Below are positions 8,725 to 17,725 of a stretch of 64,000 nucleotides of DNA, in pieces. A program made the position numbers and the translations under genes. The notes below the pieces were generated by a model. It was not told the DNA's origin and made no database searches. It worked only from the letters and a program-made list of their open reading frames with translations. This stretch comes from Brevundimonas sp. LM2 (GTDB lineage: Bacteria > Pseudomonadota > Alphaproteobacteria > Caulobacterales > Caulobacteraceae): positions 2,460,501-2,524,500 of the forward strand of contig NZ_CP019508.1 in the NCBI RefSeq assembly GCF_002002865.1, read 5' to 3'. Within the stretch, counting starts at the first letter, position 1; each line of letters starts with the position of its first letter.

Positions 8725-9717
8725 CTAGGCCGTGGCCTGGGCCCGTTCCAGTTCGCTGGCATGCCAGCGCCACGCGGTGTTCACGATATCGGTCAGGTTT
8801 CGGCGCGGCGTCCAGCCCAGGACCTCGCGGGCCCGGCTGTTGTTCGCCACCAGAAGCGGCGCGTCGCCCTCGCGTCGCCCGACGACCTCCACCGGGAAGG
8901 GGTAGTTGGTCACGCGTCGAATGGTGTCGATCAGCTCGTTCACGGTCGTGCCGGTCCCGGTCCCCAGATTGAACACGGCGGTCTCGCCGCCATCCAGCAG
9001 ATATTTCAGGGCGCGCACATGGGCATCGGCGAGGTCGAGCACGTGGATGTAGTCGCGGACCGCCGTCCCATCCCGCGTGTCGTAGTCGTTGCCGAAAAGC
9101 TTGAAGCCCTGGCGCTGTCCCAGGGCCGTCTGGACCGCCAGCGGAATGGCGTGGGTCTCCGGGTGATGGCGCTCGCCGATCCGGCCTTGTTCGTCCGCGC
9201 CCGCGGCGTTGAAATAGCGCAGGCTGACGGAACGGAAGTCGGCGTATTTGGAATAGTCCGCCAGGGCCTGTTCGATCATCAGCTTGGATCGGCCATAGGG
9301 GTTCAGCGGGGCCTGGGGATGGGTCTCATCCATCGGCATGACGACGGGGTCACCATAGGTCGCGCAGGTCGACGAGAACACCATGGCCTCGATCCCGCCG
9401 CGGCGCGCGGCCTCGATCAGGGAAATCGCGCCGCCGACGTTGTTGTCGTAGAAGCGCCCCGGCTCCTTCACGGACTCGCCGACCTCGATCAGTGCGGCGA
9501 AGTGGAGGACGGCCACGGGCGCGTATTTCGCAATGACCTCGTCCAGCCGGGCCCCGTCGCGGATGTCGCCCTGCTCGAGCGGGCCCCACTGGACGAACGC
9601 CGCGTGCCCGTTGGTGAGATTGTCATACACGACGGGTTCGAACCCCGCCTCGGACAGCGCAAGGCAGGCGTGAGACCCCACGTAGCCGGCTCCGCCGGTT
9701 ACCAGTACCTTTTGCAA
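8725..9717 (-). CDS. galE: UDP-glucose 4-epimerase
   Basis: Interconverts UDP-glucose and UDP-galactose. It is a short-chain extended NAD-binding protein of 330 residues with 'VLVTGGAGYVGSHACLAL' at the N-terminus, 'FSSTCATYG' and the catalytic YxxxK pair (Tyr141, Lys145 in 'PYGRSK'), then 'SLRYFNAAGAD' and 'YDTRDGTAVRDYIHVLDLA', which are typical of GalE. The first codon is TTG at 9717, preceded by GGGGGTGAG. No in-frame ATG fits, because the Rossmann motif starts four residues in. It is the first gene of a pair with the guanylyltransferase/AGE fusion. A role in surface polysaccharide is more likely than galactose breakdown, which is handled oxidatively by the later cluster. Confidence 0.95.
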   Translation of the reverse strand: MQKVLVTGGAGYVGSHACLALSEAGFEPVVYDNLTNGHAAFVQWGPLEQGDIRDGARLDEVIAKYAPVAVLHFAALIEVGESVKEPGRFYDNNVGGAISLIEAARRGGIEAMVFSSTCATYGDPVVMPMDETHPQAPLNPYGRSKLMIEQALADYSKYADFRSVSLRYFNAAGADEQGRIGERHHPETHAIPLAVQTALGQRQGFKLFGNDYDTRDGTAVRDYIHVLDLADAHVRALKYLLDGGETAVFNLGTGTGTTVNELIDTIRRVTNYPFPVEVVGRREGDAPLLVANNSRAREVLGWTPRRNLTDIVNTAWRWHASELERAQATA

Positions 9718-9967
9718 CCGCTCACCCCCATTTTCCGTGCATTTGCCCCTTTAGCGGGCGTATGGGCGCGGGTCACCTGCTGGGTTGCACCATCAGCGAA
9801 ATATTGAGACCGACGTTACCCATTGGGCGCATGCCCGCCGGTGAACGGCGCCTCAAAAACTGCCGCCTCCGGCGCGGTCCATGCGACATCGGGGCAAGGC
9901 CGGAAAACAGACGCTTCGCGTTAGCACTGCGGCGTCTATCGCCTCGCAGCCGTCCGTGTATTCCCTC

Positions 9968-10912
9968 ATGCAGATGCCCACGCGCCCTCTTCCCCCGGTC
10001 GTCTACCACCCGGCCTACAGCGCCTCGCTTCCGCCGGGTCATCGCTTTCCCATGCTGAAGTATGCGCGACTGGCCCAGGTGCTCGAGGACGAAGGCCTGA
10101 TCGGGCCGGAGGGGCTGTACACGCCCGACCCCGCCCCCTTCGCGATGCTCGCCGCCGTGCATGACCCCGACTATGTGCAACAGGTGCTGGACGCCTCCGT
10201 TCCGCCGGGCGTCGAGCGGGTCATCGGCATGGCGGTGACCCGCGACGTCTCGGATCGCGTGCAGGTGGCCGTCGGCGGCACCCTGATGGCCGCGCGCCTG
10301 GCGCTCCGCCATGGCTTGGCCTGCAACACGGCCGGCGGCAGCCATCATGCGGGACCAGGGGGCGGCGCGGGCTTCTGCGTCTTCAACGACATCGGCGTGG
10401 TCGCCCGCGCGATGATCGACGCAGGCGAGATCCAGCAGGCGCTCGTGGTCGATCTGGACGTCCACCAGGGCGACGGCACGGCCTTCATCTTCGAGCATGA
10501 GCCGCGCGTCTTCACCTTCTCGATGCACGGCGAGAAGAACTTTCCCGTGCGACGCGGACCGAGCGATCTGGACATCGATCTGCCGGACGGGACCGGCGAC
10601 GAAGCCTATCTGGCACAACTGCGAGCGACGCTTCCGGCCCTGCTCGATCGCGTCCGGCCGGACCTGATCTTCTACATCGCGGGCGTCGATCCGCATGCGA
10701 GCGACCGTCTCGGCCGGCTGGCCCTGAGCGACGACGGCCTGGCGGCGCGCGACGCCTATGTGCTGAAGACCTGCCTGCCCGTGGCCCCCGTCGTCGGCGT
10801 GATCGGCGGCGGCTATGACAGCGACATCGACCGCCTGGCGCGCCGCCACGCCACCCTGCACCGCGCGGCGGCTGAGGCCTGGCGCCACGGCCTGGCCCGG
10901 CCGGGATCCTGA
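9968..10912 (+). CDS. histone deacetylase family protein (AcuC/acetylpolyamine hydrolase-like)
   Basis: A zinc-dependent amidohydrolase of the arginase/deacetylase fold; bacterial members remove acetyl groups from polyamines, acetoin-pathway proteins or other amides. Visible motifs are 'GGSHHAGPGGGAGFCVFNDIG' (the tandem active-site His), 'VVDLDVHQGDGTAFIF' (Asp and His zinc ligands), 'YIAGVDPHASDRLGRL' (third zinc ligand) and the 'GGGYD' loop near the C-terminus. I chose the ATG at 9968 (314 residues); a second ATG two codons later is equally possible. The upstream extension looks non-coding. It is followed after 3 bases by the 2'-5' RNA ligase-like gene, so the two are probably one transcript. 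The substrate is unknown. Confidence 0.88.
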   Translation: MQMPTRPLPPVVYHPAYSASLPPGHRFPMLKYARLAQVLEDEGLIGPEGLYTPDPAPFAMLAAVHDPDYVQQVLDASVPPGVERVIGMAVTRDVSDRVQVAVGGTLMAARLALRHGLACNTAGGSHHAGPGGGAGFCVFNDIGVVARAMIDAGEIQQALVVDLDVHQGDGTAFIFEHEPRVFTFSMHGEKNFPVRRGPSDLDIDLPDGTGDEAYLAQLRATLPALLDRVRPDLIFYIAGVDPHASDRLGRLALSDDGLAARDAYVLKTCLPVAPVVGVIGGGYDSDIDRLARRHATLHRAAAEAWRHGLARPGS

Positions 10913-10915
10913 GCG

Positions 10916-11431
10916 ATGACCGTCCCCCCGCCCCTGATCGTCACGGCCGCCCTGGATGACGGGGCCTTCGCCTGGTTCGAGGACCTGCGCCAGTCGCACT
11001 TTCCGCGCCACCGCAACAAGGTCCCCGCCCATGTGACGCTGTTCCACGCGCTTCCGGGCGAGCATGAGGACGCCGTGGCGCAGACGCTGAGGACGGCGTG
11101 TAGACGGCACCGACCCCTCCGTCTGGACGTGCGGGGACCCTGGTCCCTCGGGCGCGGCGTCGCCTATCGGCTCGCCTCGCCCGAGCTGGATCACCTGCGC
11201 CAGGAGTTGGCGGACGCCTTCTCGCCCTGGCTGACGCGACAGGACCAGGCCCCCTATCGACCCCACATCACCGTCCAGAACAAGGCCGAGCCGGAGGAGG
11301 CCCGCGAACTGCTCGAGCAGCTGCAGATGGCGTTCGAGCCCTTCCCCATCTTCGCCGAAGGCCTGCTGCTGTGGCGCTATCTCGGCGGGCCCTGGGCCCT
11401 CGTCGAACGGTTCGCCTTCGACGCGCCATGA
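10916..11431 (+). CDS. 2'-5' RNA ligase family protein (2H phosphoesterase)
   Basis: A 171-residue protein of the 2H superfamily. The two catalytic H-x-(T/S)-x motifs are seen as 'AHVTLFHALPG' in the first half and 'YRPHITVQNKA' in the second, with the usual spacing. Family members act on 2',5' RNA linkages or cyclic 2',3' phosphates. The in vivo role of most bacterial members is unclear. It starts 3 bases after the deacetylase-like gene, which implies translational coupling. A hairpin follows the stop. Confidence 0.85.
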   Translation: MTVPPPLIVTAALDDGAFAWFEDLRQSHFPRHRNKVPAHVTLFHALPGEHEDAVAQTLRTACRRHRPLRLDVRGPWSLGRGVAYRLASPELDHLRQELADAFSPWLTRQDQAPYRPHITVQNKAEPEEARELLEQLQMAFEPFPIFAEGLLLWRYLGGPWALVERFAFDAP

Positions 11432-11444
11432 GCGTGGGGCGGCT

Positions 11445-11471
11445 GGGCGCCGCCAGGCGATCCTGGCGCCC
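11445..11471. terminator. hairpin between convergent genes
   Basis: GGGCGCC (11445-11451) plus AGG (11455-11457) pairs with CCT (11462-11464) plus GGCGCCC (11465-11471), with a 3-base bulge and a 4-base loop. It lies between the convergent RNA-ligase-like gene and dgoA and can serve both strands. Confidence 0.6.
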
Positions 11472-11504
11472 GGGAGTCGCCGGCGAACCGCGTCCGACCT
11501 CGAC

Positions 11505-12134
11505 CTAGGTCGATGCGCGGCCGGCCGACACCCAGGCCTCGACGAAGGCGCGAGCCCGCGATCCGACCTCCGCCGGCGACAGACCCGGCTTGAAGATGGC
11601 CGAGCCCACCCCGAACCCCGAGGCCCCGGCCAAGCGCCAGGTCCCGACGCTGGCCGGGTCGGCGCCGCCCACCACATAGACGCGGGCCTCTTTCGGCAGC
11701 ACGGCGCGGACGGCCTTCAAACCCTGCGGTCCGGCGATTTCCGCCGGGAAGAGCTTCAGCGCATCGGCGCCGGCGTCCAGCGCGGTGAAGGCCTCGGACG
11801 GCGTGAAGAAGCCGGGCAAGGACAGCAGGCCCAGGCGCTTGGCCTCGGCGATCACCGCCGCATTGGTGTTGGGCGAGATGACGATCTGGCCACCCGCGTC
11901 GGCGACCTGTTGCGCCGCCTCGACGGTCAGGACGGTGCCTGCCCCGACCAGGGCGCGACCGTCGAGCGCATCCCTCAGCCGGCGGACGCTTTCCAGCGGC
12001 CGCGGCGAGTTCAGCGGCACCTCAAGGCAGACGAAGCCGGCGGCGACGATCGCCTCGCCCACGGCCACCGCCTCCTCGGGTTCCAGACCGCGCAGGATGG
12101 CGATCAGCGGCAGGGCGTCGAGCGTCTGGATCAT
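11505..12134 (-). CDS. dgoA: 2-dehydro-3-deoxy-6-phosphogalactonate (KDPGal) aldolase
   Basis: Class I aldolase splitting KDPGal to pyruvate and glyceraldehyde 3-phosphate, the last step of the De Ley-Doudoroff galactose route. The 209 residues carry 'PLIAILRGLEPEEA', the catalytic Glu38 in 'LEVPLNSP' and Schiff-base Lys127 in 'ALKLFPAE'. The LNSP after the Glu is as in E. coli DgoA (EIPLNSP) and unlike the LRTP usual in KDPG aldolases, which supports the galacto assignment. Its ATG overlaps the dgoK stop (ATGA), so the pair is translationally coupled. It is the last gene of the transporter-dgoK-dgoA operon. Confidence 0.93.
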   Translation of the reverse strand: MIQTLDALPLIAILRGLEPEEAVAVGEAIVAAGFVCLEVPLNSPRPLESVRRLRDALDGRALVGAGTVLTVEAAQQVADAGGQIVISPNTNAAVIAEAKRLGLLSLPGFFTPSEAFTALDAGADALKLFPAEIAGPQGLKAVRAVLPKEARVYVVGGADPASVGTWRLAGASGFGVGSAIFKPGLSPAEVGSRARAFVEAWVSAGRAST

Positions 12135-13036
12135 TGGCTGGCCTCATGAATGCGCCACAGCCCTCTGGCGGTGGCGGCCGGTCCGTCGGCGATCCGGACG
12201 TCGGAAAAGCCGGCGATCCGGAGCGCGGTGGCATAGCGGTCGTTCAGCACCGCGGTTCCGACGAGGGTCACCGGACCCGCGAGATCGTGCGCCTCGGCGG
12301 ACACCTCGGTCCCGATCAGCAAGCCGGACAGGTAGTCAGCCGCGCTCTCGGAGCTCAACCGGTCCGCCAGGGCCTCGACCCGGACCGAGAACAGGGTGGC
12401 CATCAGGGCCGGGTCCGTCAGGGCCCGCCGGACGCCGGTCACGAACGCCGCGGCGTCGACGCCCGGTTCGCCCATGCCCGCCCCCAGGATGGTGCCCTTG
12501 CGGATGGCCGCGAACAGTTCGCCGGTCATGAAGGTGCGGTAGGACAGCAGCTGACCGCAGCGGGCCGCGATCCATTTGGAATGGGTGCCGGGCGCGACGA
12601 TGCGGTGATCGCCGGGCTCCAGGTCCAGACCCATGACCTGGGTCTCCTCGCCGCGCATGACGTCGACCATCTGTCCGTCGCGCAAAGCCTTGAGGCCCGG
12701 CACGATGCGCACGTCCGGCCGGTCGGGCGGCGAGGCCAGACCATGCGCCAGATCTCCGACGGTGGCCGGGGTCGGCAGATAGGGCATCTCGCGCCATTTG
12801 GCGCGCGCGCCGGCCATGCCGCAGGCCAGGACCGGCAGGCCGTCCTCCAGCCACTCGCCCGCCGTCTCGGCCAGGACGCCCGGGAAGGCGCCCGCCTCGA
12901 GACCGCCCGCGCCACGCGGATCGGACCGGGTGGCCAGGACCGCGCCGCCGGGGGCGATACGCATTACCCGCAGGTTGCTGGTGCCCCAGTCGCACCCGAT
13001 CAGCGCCGCTCCGTCGTCGGCTGCGCGGGCGCTCAT
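12131..13036 (-). CDS. dgoK: 2-dehydro-3-deoxygalactonokinase
   Basis: Phosphorylates 2-dehydro-3-deoxy-D-galactonate (KDGal) at O6 with ATP. The N-terminal phosphate loop 'LIGCDWGTSNLRVMRI', then 'CGMAGARAKWREMPYL' and 'VAPGTHSKWI' with 'FMTGELFAAIRKGTILG' are the DgoK hallmarks. I chose the ATG at 13036 (301 residues), one base after the transporter stop, rather than the ATG six codons earlier that would overlap the transporter. Downstream it overlaps dgoA by four bases. With dgoA it fixes the pathway as galactonate rather than gluconate degradation. Confidence 0.93.
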   Translation of the reverse strand: MSARAADDGAALIGCDWGTSNLRVMRIAPGGAVLATRSDPRGAGGLEAGAFPGVLAETAGEWLEDGLPVLACGMAGARAKWREMPYLPTPATVGDLAHGLASPPDRPDVRIVPGLKALRDGQMVDVMRGEETQVMGLDLEPGDHRIVAPGTHSKWIAARCGQLLSYRTFMTGELFAAIRKGTILGAGMGEPGVDAAAFVTGVRRALTDPALMATLFSVRVEALADRLSSESAADYLSGLLIGTEVSAEAHDLAGPVTLVGTAVLNDRYATALRIAGFSDVRIADGPAATARGLWRIHEASQ

Positions 13037-13037
13037 G

Positions 13038-14612
13038 TCACCACCAGATGGCATAGACGGCGATCAGGAAGGCCAGGACCCCCGCGCCGGCGATGTTGAA
13101 GCCCAGCGACGTCTTGTAGCTGACGCCGTCCAGCTTGATCTGCATGGTCCCGGCCTTGGGCGGCGACAGCAGGGAGACGATCACGGCGGCGACCAGGGCC
13201 ACCAAGAAGACGACGCCGACCCGGTTCATGAACGGCAGGGTGAAGATCCCTTCGCGGTCCAGCCACCACATGAAGCCCGACAGGGCCACGCCGCCGATGG
13301 CGGCGGTCAGGGCCCCGGCCTCGGAGGCCCGCTTCCAGAAAAGCCCAAGGATGAAGATGACCACGATCGACGGGGTGAAGAAGCCGGTGAAGTCCTGGAT
13401 GAACTGGAAGGCCTGGGAGAAGCCCCCCAGCAGCGGGCGGGCCACCAGGATACCGATGACCATGGCGGCGAAGGCGGCGATGCGCCCGACGAGCACCAGA
13501 TGCTGTTCCGAGGCCCCCTTGTTGGCCTTGGCGTACAGATCCAGCGTGAAGATGGTCGAGATCGAGTTCACCTTGGACGCCAGCGACGCCACGATCGCCG
13601 CGATCAGCGCCGCGAAGACCAGCCCCTTCAGGCCCGCGGGCAGCAGGTTCATCATGGTCGGATAGGCCTGATCGGGGGCCGACAGGGTCGGGGCCAGGAC
13701 CAGGGCGGCCATGCCCGGCAGCACGACGATGACCGGCATCAGCAGCTTCAGATAGGCGGCGAAGGCGATGCCCTTCTGGGCCTCGGCCAGCGACTTCGCG
13801 GCCAGGGCGCGCTGGATGATGTACTGGTTGAAGCCCCAGTAGCTGATGTTCATGATCCACAGCCCGCCCAGCAGGACGGCGATGCCCGGCAGTTCCTTGA
13901 AGTTGGGGTTGTCGGGCGACAGGATCATGTCGAACTTTTCGGGGAAGCGCGTCAGCAGGGTGGTGAAGCCGCGCAGGGCCCCCGACGCGCCGCCGATCTC
14001 GCTGAGGGCGATGTAGCCGATGATCAGGCCGCCAGCGACCAGCAGGGCCACCTGGACGATGTCGGTCAGGGCCACGGCCTTCAGCCCGCCCCACAGCTGA
14101 TAGGCCAGGGCGAAGACGCCGATCGCGACGATGGCGTACATCTGGTCGAGGCCGGTGACGGTGTTCACCGCGATGGAGCCCAGCCACAGGATCGAGGTCA
14201 CGTTGACGAAGACGTAGAGCAGCAGCCAGAACACCGCCATCACGTTGCGGATGGTCGGTCCGTACCGCTGCTGCAGGAACTGCGGCATGGTGACGATGTC
14301 GTTGCGCAGGAAGATCGGCAGGAAGAACTTGCCTACGATCAGCAGGGTCAGGGCGGCCATCCATTCGTAGGAGGCGATGCCCAGGCCGATCACATAGCCG
14401 GAGCCCGACATGCCGATGATCTGTTCGGCCGAAATGTTGGCCGCGATCAGGGACGCGCCGATGGCCCACCAGGGCAGGTTCTTGGAGGCCAGGAAATAGT
14501 CGGTGGAGGTCTTCTTCTCGCCGCCCTTGTCGCGCGACACCCATTGGGCCAGACCGAAGATGAAGACGGCATAGATGCCCAGGATCACAAGATCGACGGT
14601 CGCCAGCGACAT
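13038..14612 (-). CDS. sodium/solute symporter, SGLT-type sugar transporter
   Basis: A 524-residue inner-membrane protein of the SSS family with about 14 hydrophobic helices. 'GASLIAANISAEQIIGMSGSGYVIGL' near residue 60 and 'LIAAIVASLASKVNSISTIFTLDLY' (helix 8 sodium-site region) resemble vSGLT-type sodium/galactose or glucose symporters. The start at 14612 is preferred because the hydrophobic N-terminus begins there and the longer frame adds a non-membrane stretch that covers the promoter. As the first gene of the operon with dgoK and dgoA, it probably brings D-galactose or a related monosaccharide across the inner membrane. Confidence 0.9.
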   Translation of the reverse strand: MSLATVDLVILGIYAVFIFGLAQWVSRDKGGEKKTSTDYFLASKNLPWWAIGASLIAANISAEQIIGMSGSGYVIGLGIASYEWMAALTLLIVGKFFLPIFLRNDIVTMPQFLQQRYGPTIRNVMAVFWLLLYVFVNVTSILWLGSIAVNTVTGLDQMYAIVAIGVFALAYQLWGGLKAVALTDIVQVALLVAGGLIIGYIALSEIGGASGALRGFTTLLTRFPEKFDMILSPDNPNFKELPGIAVLLGGLWIMNISYWGFNQYIIQRALAAKSLAEAQKGIAFAAYLKLLMPVIVVLPGMAALVLAPTLSAPDQAYPTMMNLLPAGLKGLVFAALIAAIVASLASKVNSISTIFTLDLYAKANKGASEQHLVLVGRIAAFAAMVIGILVARPLLGGFSQAFQFIQDFTGFFTPSIVVIFILGLFWKRASEAGALTAAIGGVALSGFMWWLDREGIFTLPFMNRVGVVFLVALVAAVIVSLLSPPKAGTMQIKLDGVSYKTSLGFNIAGAGVLAFLIAVYAIWW

Positions 14613-14686
14613 GTGGATAATCTCCCCAGTGCGGCCCTTTGCGGGCTCGAATGGTCGGACGCTAGGTGACCGGCCCGCAATGAGCA

Positions 14687-14698
14687 ATGATTTTTCAT
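14687..14698. promoter_or_regulatory. candidate IclR operator upstream of transporter operon
   Basis: ATGA-tttt-TCAT (14687-14698) is a small inverted repeat in the 178-base divergent region between the transporter operon and the iclR gene. The adjacent octamer AGCAATGA (14683-14690) recurs in the ilvD/edd upstream region. This is an inference from position and symmetry only. Confidence 0.35.
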
Positions 14699-14790
14699 AT
14701 GCGGATTGCTGTTTACAGGTGCCGCAACGCTGGTCACTTTTGGTTGGGCGCGCCAACCCGTAAGACTGGGACGGCGACGGGGGACAACGC

Positions 14791-15564
14791 ATGCTGCAGA
14801 AGCCGGACACCGAGGATCGGAAATATCGGGCCCCGGCCCTGGAAAAGGGCCTGGACGTTCTGGAGCTGCTGTCGGCGCACGGCGTGCCGATGACCCCCTC
14901 TCAGATGTCGGCCGAGCTGGGTCGCTCGGTCAGCGAACTGTTCCGCATGATCCAGGTGCTGGAGTTCCGGGGCTATATCGAGCCGTCGGCGCAGGGCTAT
15001 GGGCTGACCAACCGGTTGTTCACCCTCGGCATGGCCCAGGCGCCGGTCAAATCCCTGTCCGAGATCGCCCTGCCGGTCATGCGTGACCTGGCCACGGTGA
15101 CGGGTCAGTCCTGTCACCTGGTGGTGCCATCCGGCGACCAGATCGTCGTGATCGCGCGCATCGAAAGCCCGGGCGACCTCGGCTATTCGGTGCGGATCGG
15201 CTACCGGCGCAACCTGATCGAGGCGACCTCGGGCCTGCTGCTCTACGGCTGTGCCTCCGCCTCGGCCAGGGAACGCCTGGCGATGCAATTGACCGAACGG
15301 TTCGGCGTGCAAAAGACCGGCCGCTTCATCAAGGCGGCAGAGGCCGCGAGCGACCAGGGGCACGTCGAGCGGGACAGCGACTTCGTCAAGGGCGTGACCG
15401 ATCTGGTGGCCCCCATCATGGGCGCGGACGGAATCATCGCCACCCTGATCACGCCCTTCATCCAGCAGACCCCGCCGACCTGCGACATGATCGCCTGCAT
15501 GGGTCATCTGCGCGAGGCGGCGGCGGCGATCTCAGGGGCCACCGGGGCCGTCTCGCAGGCCTGA
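14791..15564 (+). CDS. IclR family transcriptional regulator
   Basis: A 257-residue DNA-binding regulator. A winged helix-turn-helix (residues about 10-70, 'ALEKGLDVLELLSAHGVPMTPSQMSAELGRSVSELFRMIQVLE') is followed by the IclR effector-binding domain ('GYSVRIGYRRNLIEATSGLLLYG', 'ATLITPFIQQT'). It is divergent from the transporter-dgoKA operon and upstream of the sugar-acid dehydratase on the same strand. That is the usual position of a local repressor sensing a pathway intermediate such as galactonate or KDGal. The effector itself cannot be read from sequence. Confidence 0.93.
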   Translation: MLQKPDTEDRKYRAPALEKGLDVLELLSAHGVPMTPSQMSAELGRSVSELFRMIQVLEFRGYIEPSAQGYGLTNRLFTLGMAQAPVKSLSEIALPVMRDLATVTGQSCHLVVPSGDQIVVIARIESPGDLGYSVRIGYRRNLIEATSGLLLYGCASASARERLAMQLTERFGVQKTGRFIKAAEAASDQGHVERDSDFVKGVTDLVAPIMGADGIIATLITPFIQQTPPTCDMIACMGHLREAAAAISGATGAVSQA

Positions 15565-15621
15565 CGCCCGTGACCAATTGACTTGATCCCGCGCGAAAGG
15601 CATTTTCGCTGGCAACGATGG

Positions 15622-15637
15622 CTTTCAGCAATGAAAG
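15622..15637. promoter_or_regulatory. candidate IclR-type palindromic operator upstream of dehydratase
   Basis: CTTTCA (15622-15627) and TGAAAG (15632-15637) form an inverted repeat with a GCAA spacer, 52 bases before the dehydratase start. A TTTCA-N-TGAAA shape is common for IclR-family sites. It shares the octamer AGCAATGA with the transporter promoter region. Confidence 0.4.
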
Positions 15638-15688
15638 GCCGCGCACGAGGGCGTGGTCCGGCGCCGACCGGCCGGGATAGGAGTCAGT

Positions 15689-17533
15689 ATGGTCGACAAC
15701 GCTGTGGATATCGCCCGCGGAACCGCGGATCCCGAGGCATCCGTGACGAAGTCCAAACGCCTGCGGTCCCGGGCCTGGTTCGACAATCCGGACAATCCGG
15801 ACATGACGGCCCTCTATCTGGAGCGCTACCTGAACTACGGGCTGACGCGGCGTGAGCTGCAGTCGAACAAGCCGATCATCGGCATCGCCCAGACCGGTTC
15901 GGATCTGTCGCCCTGCAACCGCCACCACATCATCCTGGCGGAGCGGGTGCGCGAAGGCATCCGCGAGGCGGGCGGCATCGCCATGGAGTTTCCGGTCCAT
16001 CCGATCCAGGAGACCGGAAAGCGGCCGACGGCGGGCCTCGACCGCAACCTGGCCTATCTGGGCTTGGTCGAAAGCCTCTACGGCTATCCGCTGGACGGCG
16101 TCGTCCTGACCATCGGCTGCGACAAGACCACGCCGGCCTGTCTGATGGCGGCCGCCACCGTCGACATGCCGGCCATCGCCCTGTCGGTCGGACCGATGCT
16201 GAACGGCTGGCACCGGGGCGAGCGGACCGGGTCCGGCACGATCATCTGGAAGGCCCGCCAGATGATGGCGGCCGGCGAGATCGACTATGAGGGCTTCCTC
16301 GAGCTCGTGGCGTCGTCGGCACCCTCGGTCGGCTATTGCAACACGATGGGCACGGCCACGACGATGAACTCGCTGGCCGAGGCCCTGGGTATGTCCCTGC
16401 CCGGCTCGGCCGCCATCCCGGCCCCCTACCGCGAACGCGCTCAGGTCGCCTATGAGACCGGTCGGCGGATCGTCGAGATGGTCCACGAGGACCTGAAGCC
16501 GTCGGACATCCTAACGCCCGAGGCGTTCCGCAACGCCATCGTCGTCAACTCCGCGATCGGCGGATCGACCAATGCCCCGATCCATCTGGCGGCCCTGTCG
16601 CGGCATGCCGGGGTCGAACTGCCGCTGACGGACTGGCAGACGCACGGTCTGCATGTGCCCCTGCTGGTCAACCTGCAGCCGGCCGGTGCCTATCTGGGCG
16701 AGGACTATTTCCACGCCGGCGGTGTGCCCGCCGTCGTCAACGAGCTGATGAAACAGGGACTGATCCAGACCCAGGCCCTGACCGTCACCGGCAAGACCAT
16801 CGGCGAGAACTGCGCCGGGGCGGAGATCGTCCTGCCCGACGTCATCCGGTCCTTCGCCGATCCCCTGGTCGCCGACGCCGGCTTCGTCGTGTTCAGCGGC
16901 AATCTGTTCAACTCGGCCATCATGAAGCTGAGCGTGATCAGTCCCGAGTTCCGGGACCGCTATCTGTCCAACCCCGACGATCTGAATGCTTTCGAGGGTC
17001 CGGCCGTGGTCTTCGACGGACCCGAGGACTATCACGCCCGCATCGACGACGAGAGCCTGGGCATCACCGAGCAGAGCCTGCTGTTCATGCGCGGCGCGGG
17101 CCCCGTCGGCTATCCGGGCGCGGCCGAGGTAGTCAACATGCGGCCGCCCGCCTACCTGATCAAGAAGGGCGTCTCGGCCCTGGCCTGCATCGGCGACGGG
17201 CGCCAGTCGGGCACTTCGGGCTCGCCCTCGATCCTGAACGCCTCGCCGGAAGCCGCGACCGGCGGAGCCATCGCCCTGCTTCGAACGGGAGACCGGGTGA
17301 GGATCGACCTCAACACCGGCCTGGCCAATGTGCTGATCTCCGACGCGGAGCTGGCGGAACGGCGCGCGGCGTTCGAGGCGGCGGGGGGCTATGCCTATCC
17401 GGCGTCCCAGACCCCCTGGCAGGAGATCCAGCGGAGCCTGGTCGGCGAGTTGGAGACCGGGGCCGTGCTGGAGCCCGCGGTCCAGTACCACCGCATCATC
17501 GACAAGTTTGGCCTGCCCCGCGACAATCACTGA
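15689..17533 (+). CDS. IlvD/Edd family sugar-acid dehydratase (probable galactonate/arabinonate dehydratase)
   Basis: Removes water from an aldonic acid to give a 2-keto-3-deoxy acid. The 614-residue protein has the three iron-sulfur cysteines in the expected places: Cys76 ('SPCNRHH'), Cys144 ('[12 protein letters not shown]') and Cys217 ('[22 protein letters not shown]'). '[14 protein letters not shown]' and '[15 protein letters not shown]' follow, as in pentonate/hexonate dehydratases rather than amino-acid-pathway IlvD. The ATG at 15689 has GGAG six bases upstream. Next to dgoK/dgoA it most likely acts on D-galactonate, taking the place of the enolase-superfamily DgoD; L-arabinonate or D-fuconate are alternatives. 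Confidence 0.88.
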   Translation: MVDNAVDIARGTADPEASVTKSKRLRSRAWFDNPDNPDMTALYLERYLNYGLTRRELQSNKPIIGIAQTGSDLSPCNRHHIILAERVREGIREAGGIAMEFPVHPIQETGKRPTAGLDRNLAYLGLVESLYGYPLDGVVLTIGCDKTTPACLMAAATVDMPAIALSVGPMLNGWHRGERTGSGTIIWKARQMMAAGEIDYEGFLELVASSAPSVGYCNTMGTATTMNSLAEALGMSLPGSAAIPAPYRERAQVAYETGRRIVEMVHEDLKPSDILTPEAFRNAIVVNSAIGGSTNAPIHLAALSRHAGVELPLTDWQTHGLHVPLLVNLQPAGAYLGEDYFHAGGVPAVVNELMKQGLIQTQALTVTGKTIGENCAGAEIVLPDVIRSFADPLVADAGFVVFSGNLFNSAIMKLSVISPEFRDRYLSNPDDLNAFEGPAVVFDGPEDYHARIDDESLGITEQSLLFMRGAGPVGYPGAAEVVNMRPPAYLIKKGVSALACIGDGRQSGTSGSPSILNASPEAATGGAIALLRTGDRVRIDLNTGLANVLISDAELAERRAAFEAAGGYAYPASQTPWQEIQRSLVGELETGAVLEPAVQYHRIIDKFGLPRDNH

Positions 17534-17595
17534 CCTCGGCCGTCCCCGCGAGGGGGCGGTTCGGGCGTTTCAAAGACGATCGAGCGGCAACGAAA

Positions 17596-17624
17596 AGCCG
17601 CCTGCGCCACGGGCGCAGGCGGCT
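17596..17624. terminator. bidirectional terminator between dehydratase and TonB receptor
   Basis: AGCCGCCTGCGCC (17596-17608) pairs perfectly with GGCGCAGGCGGCT (17612-17624) over a 3-base loop. AAAA precedes the stem and CTCAATTT follows it, so it can stop transcripts from either side. The rest of the 192-base gap shows no gene. Confidence 0.8.
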
Positions 17625-17725
17625 CTCAATTTCGAGTGCTTCACGTCAGGCCGACCCAGCGCCCTCAGCCGCCAGGTCGAACCCCGCGGGCGGGAGGCGC
17701 GCATCGCTGCGCGCCCCTCCCTGGA

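Noticed and set aside
12798..14669. A long open frame on the plus strand opposite dgoK and the symporter
   Set aside because: Its translation is Asp/Gly/Gln/His-rich with no domain, whereas the minus strand encodes clear DgoK and SSS proteins. It is a GC-bias shadow.
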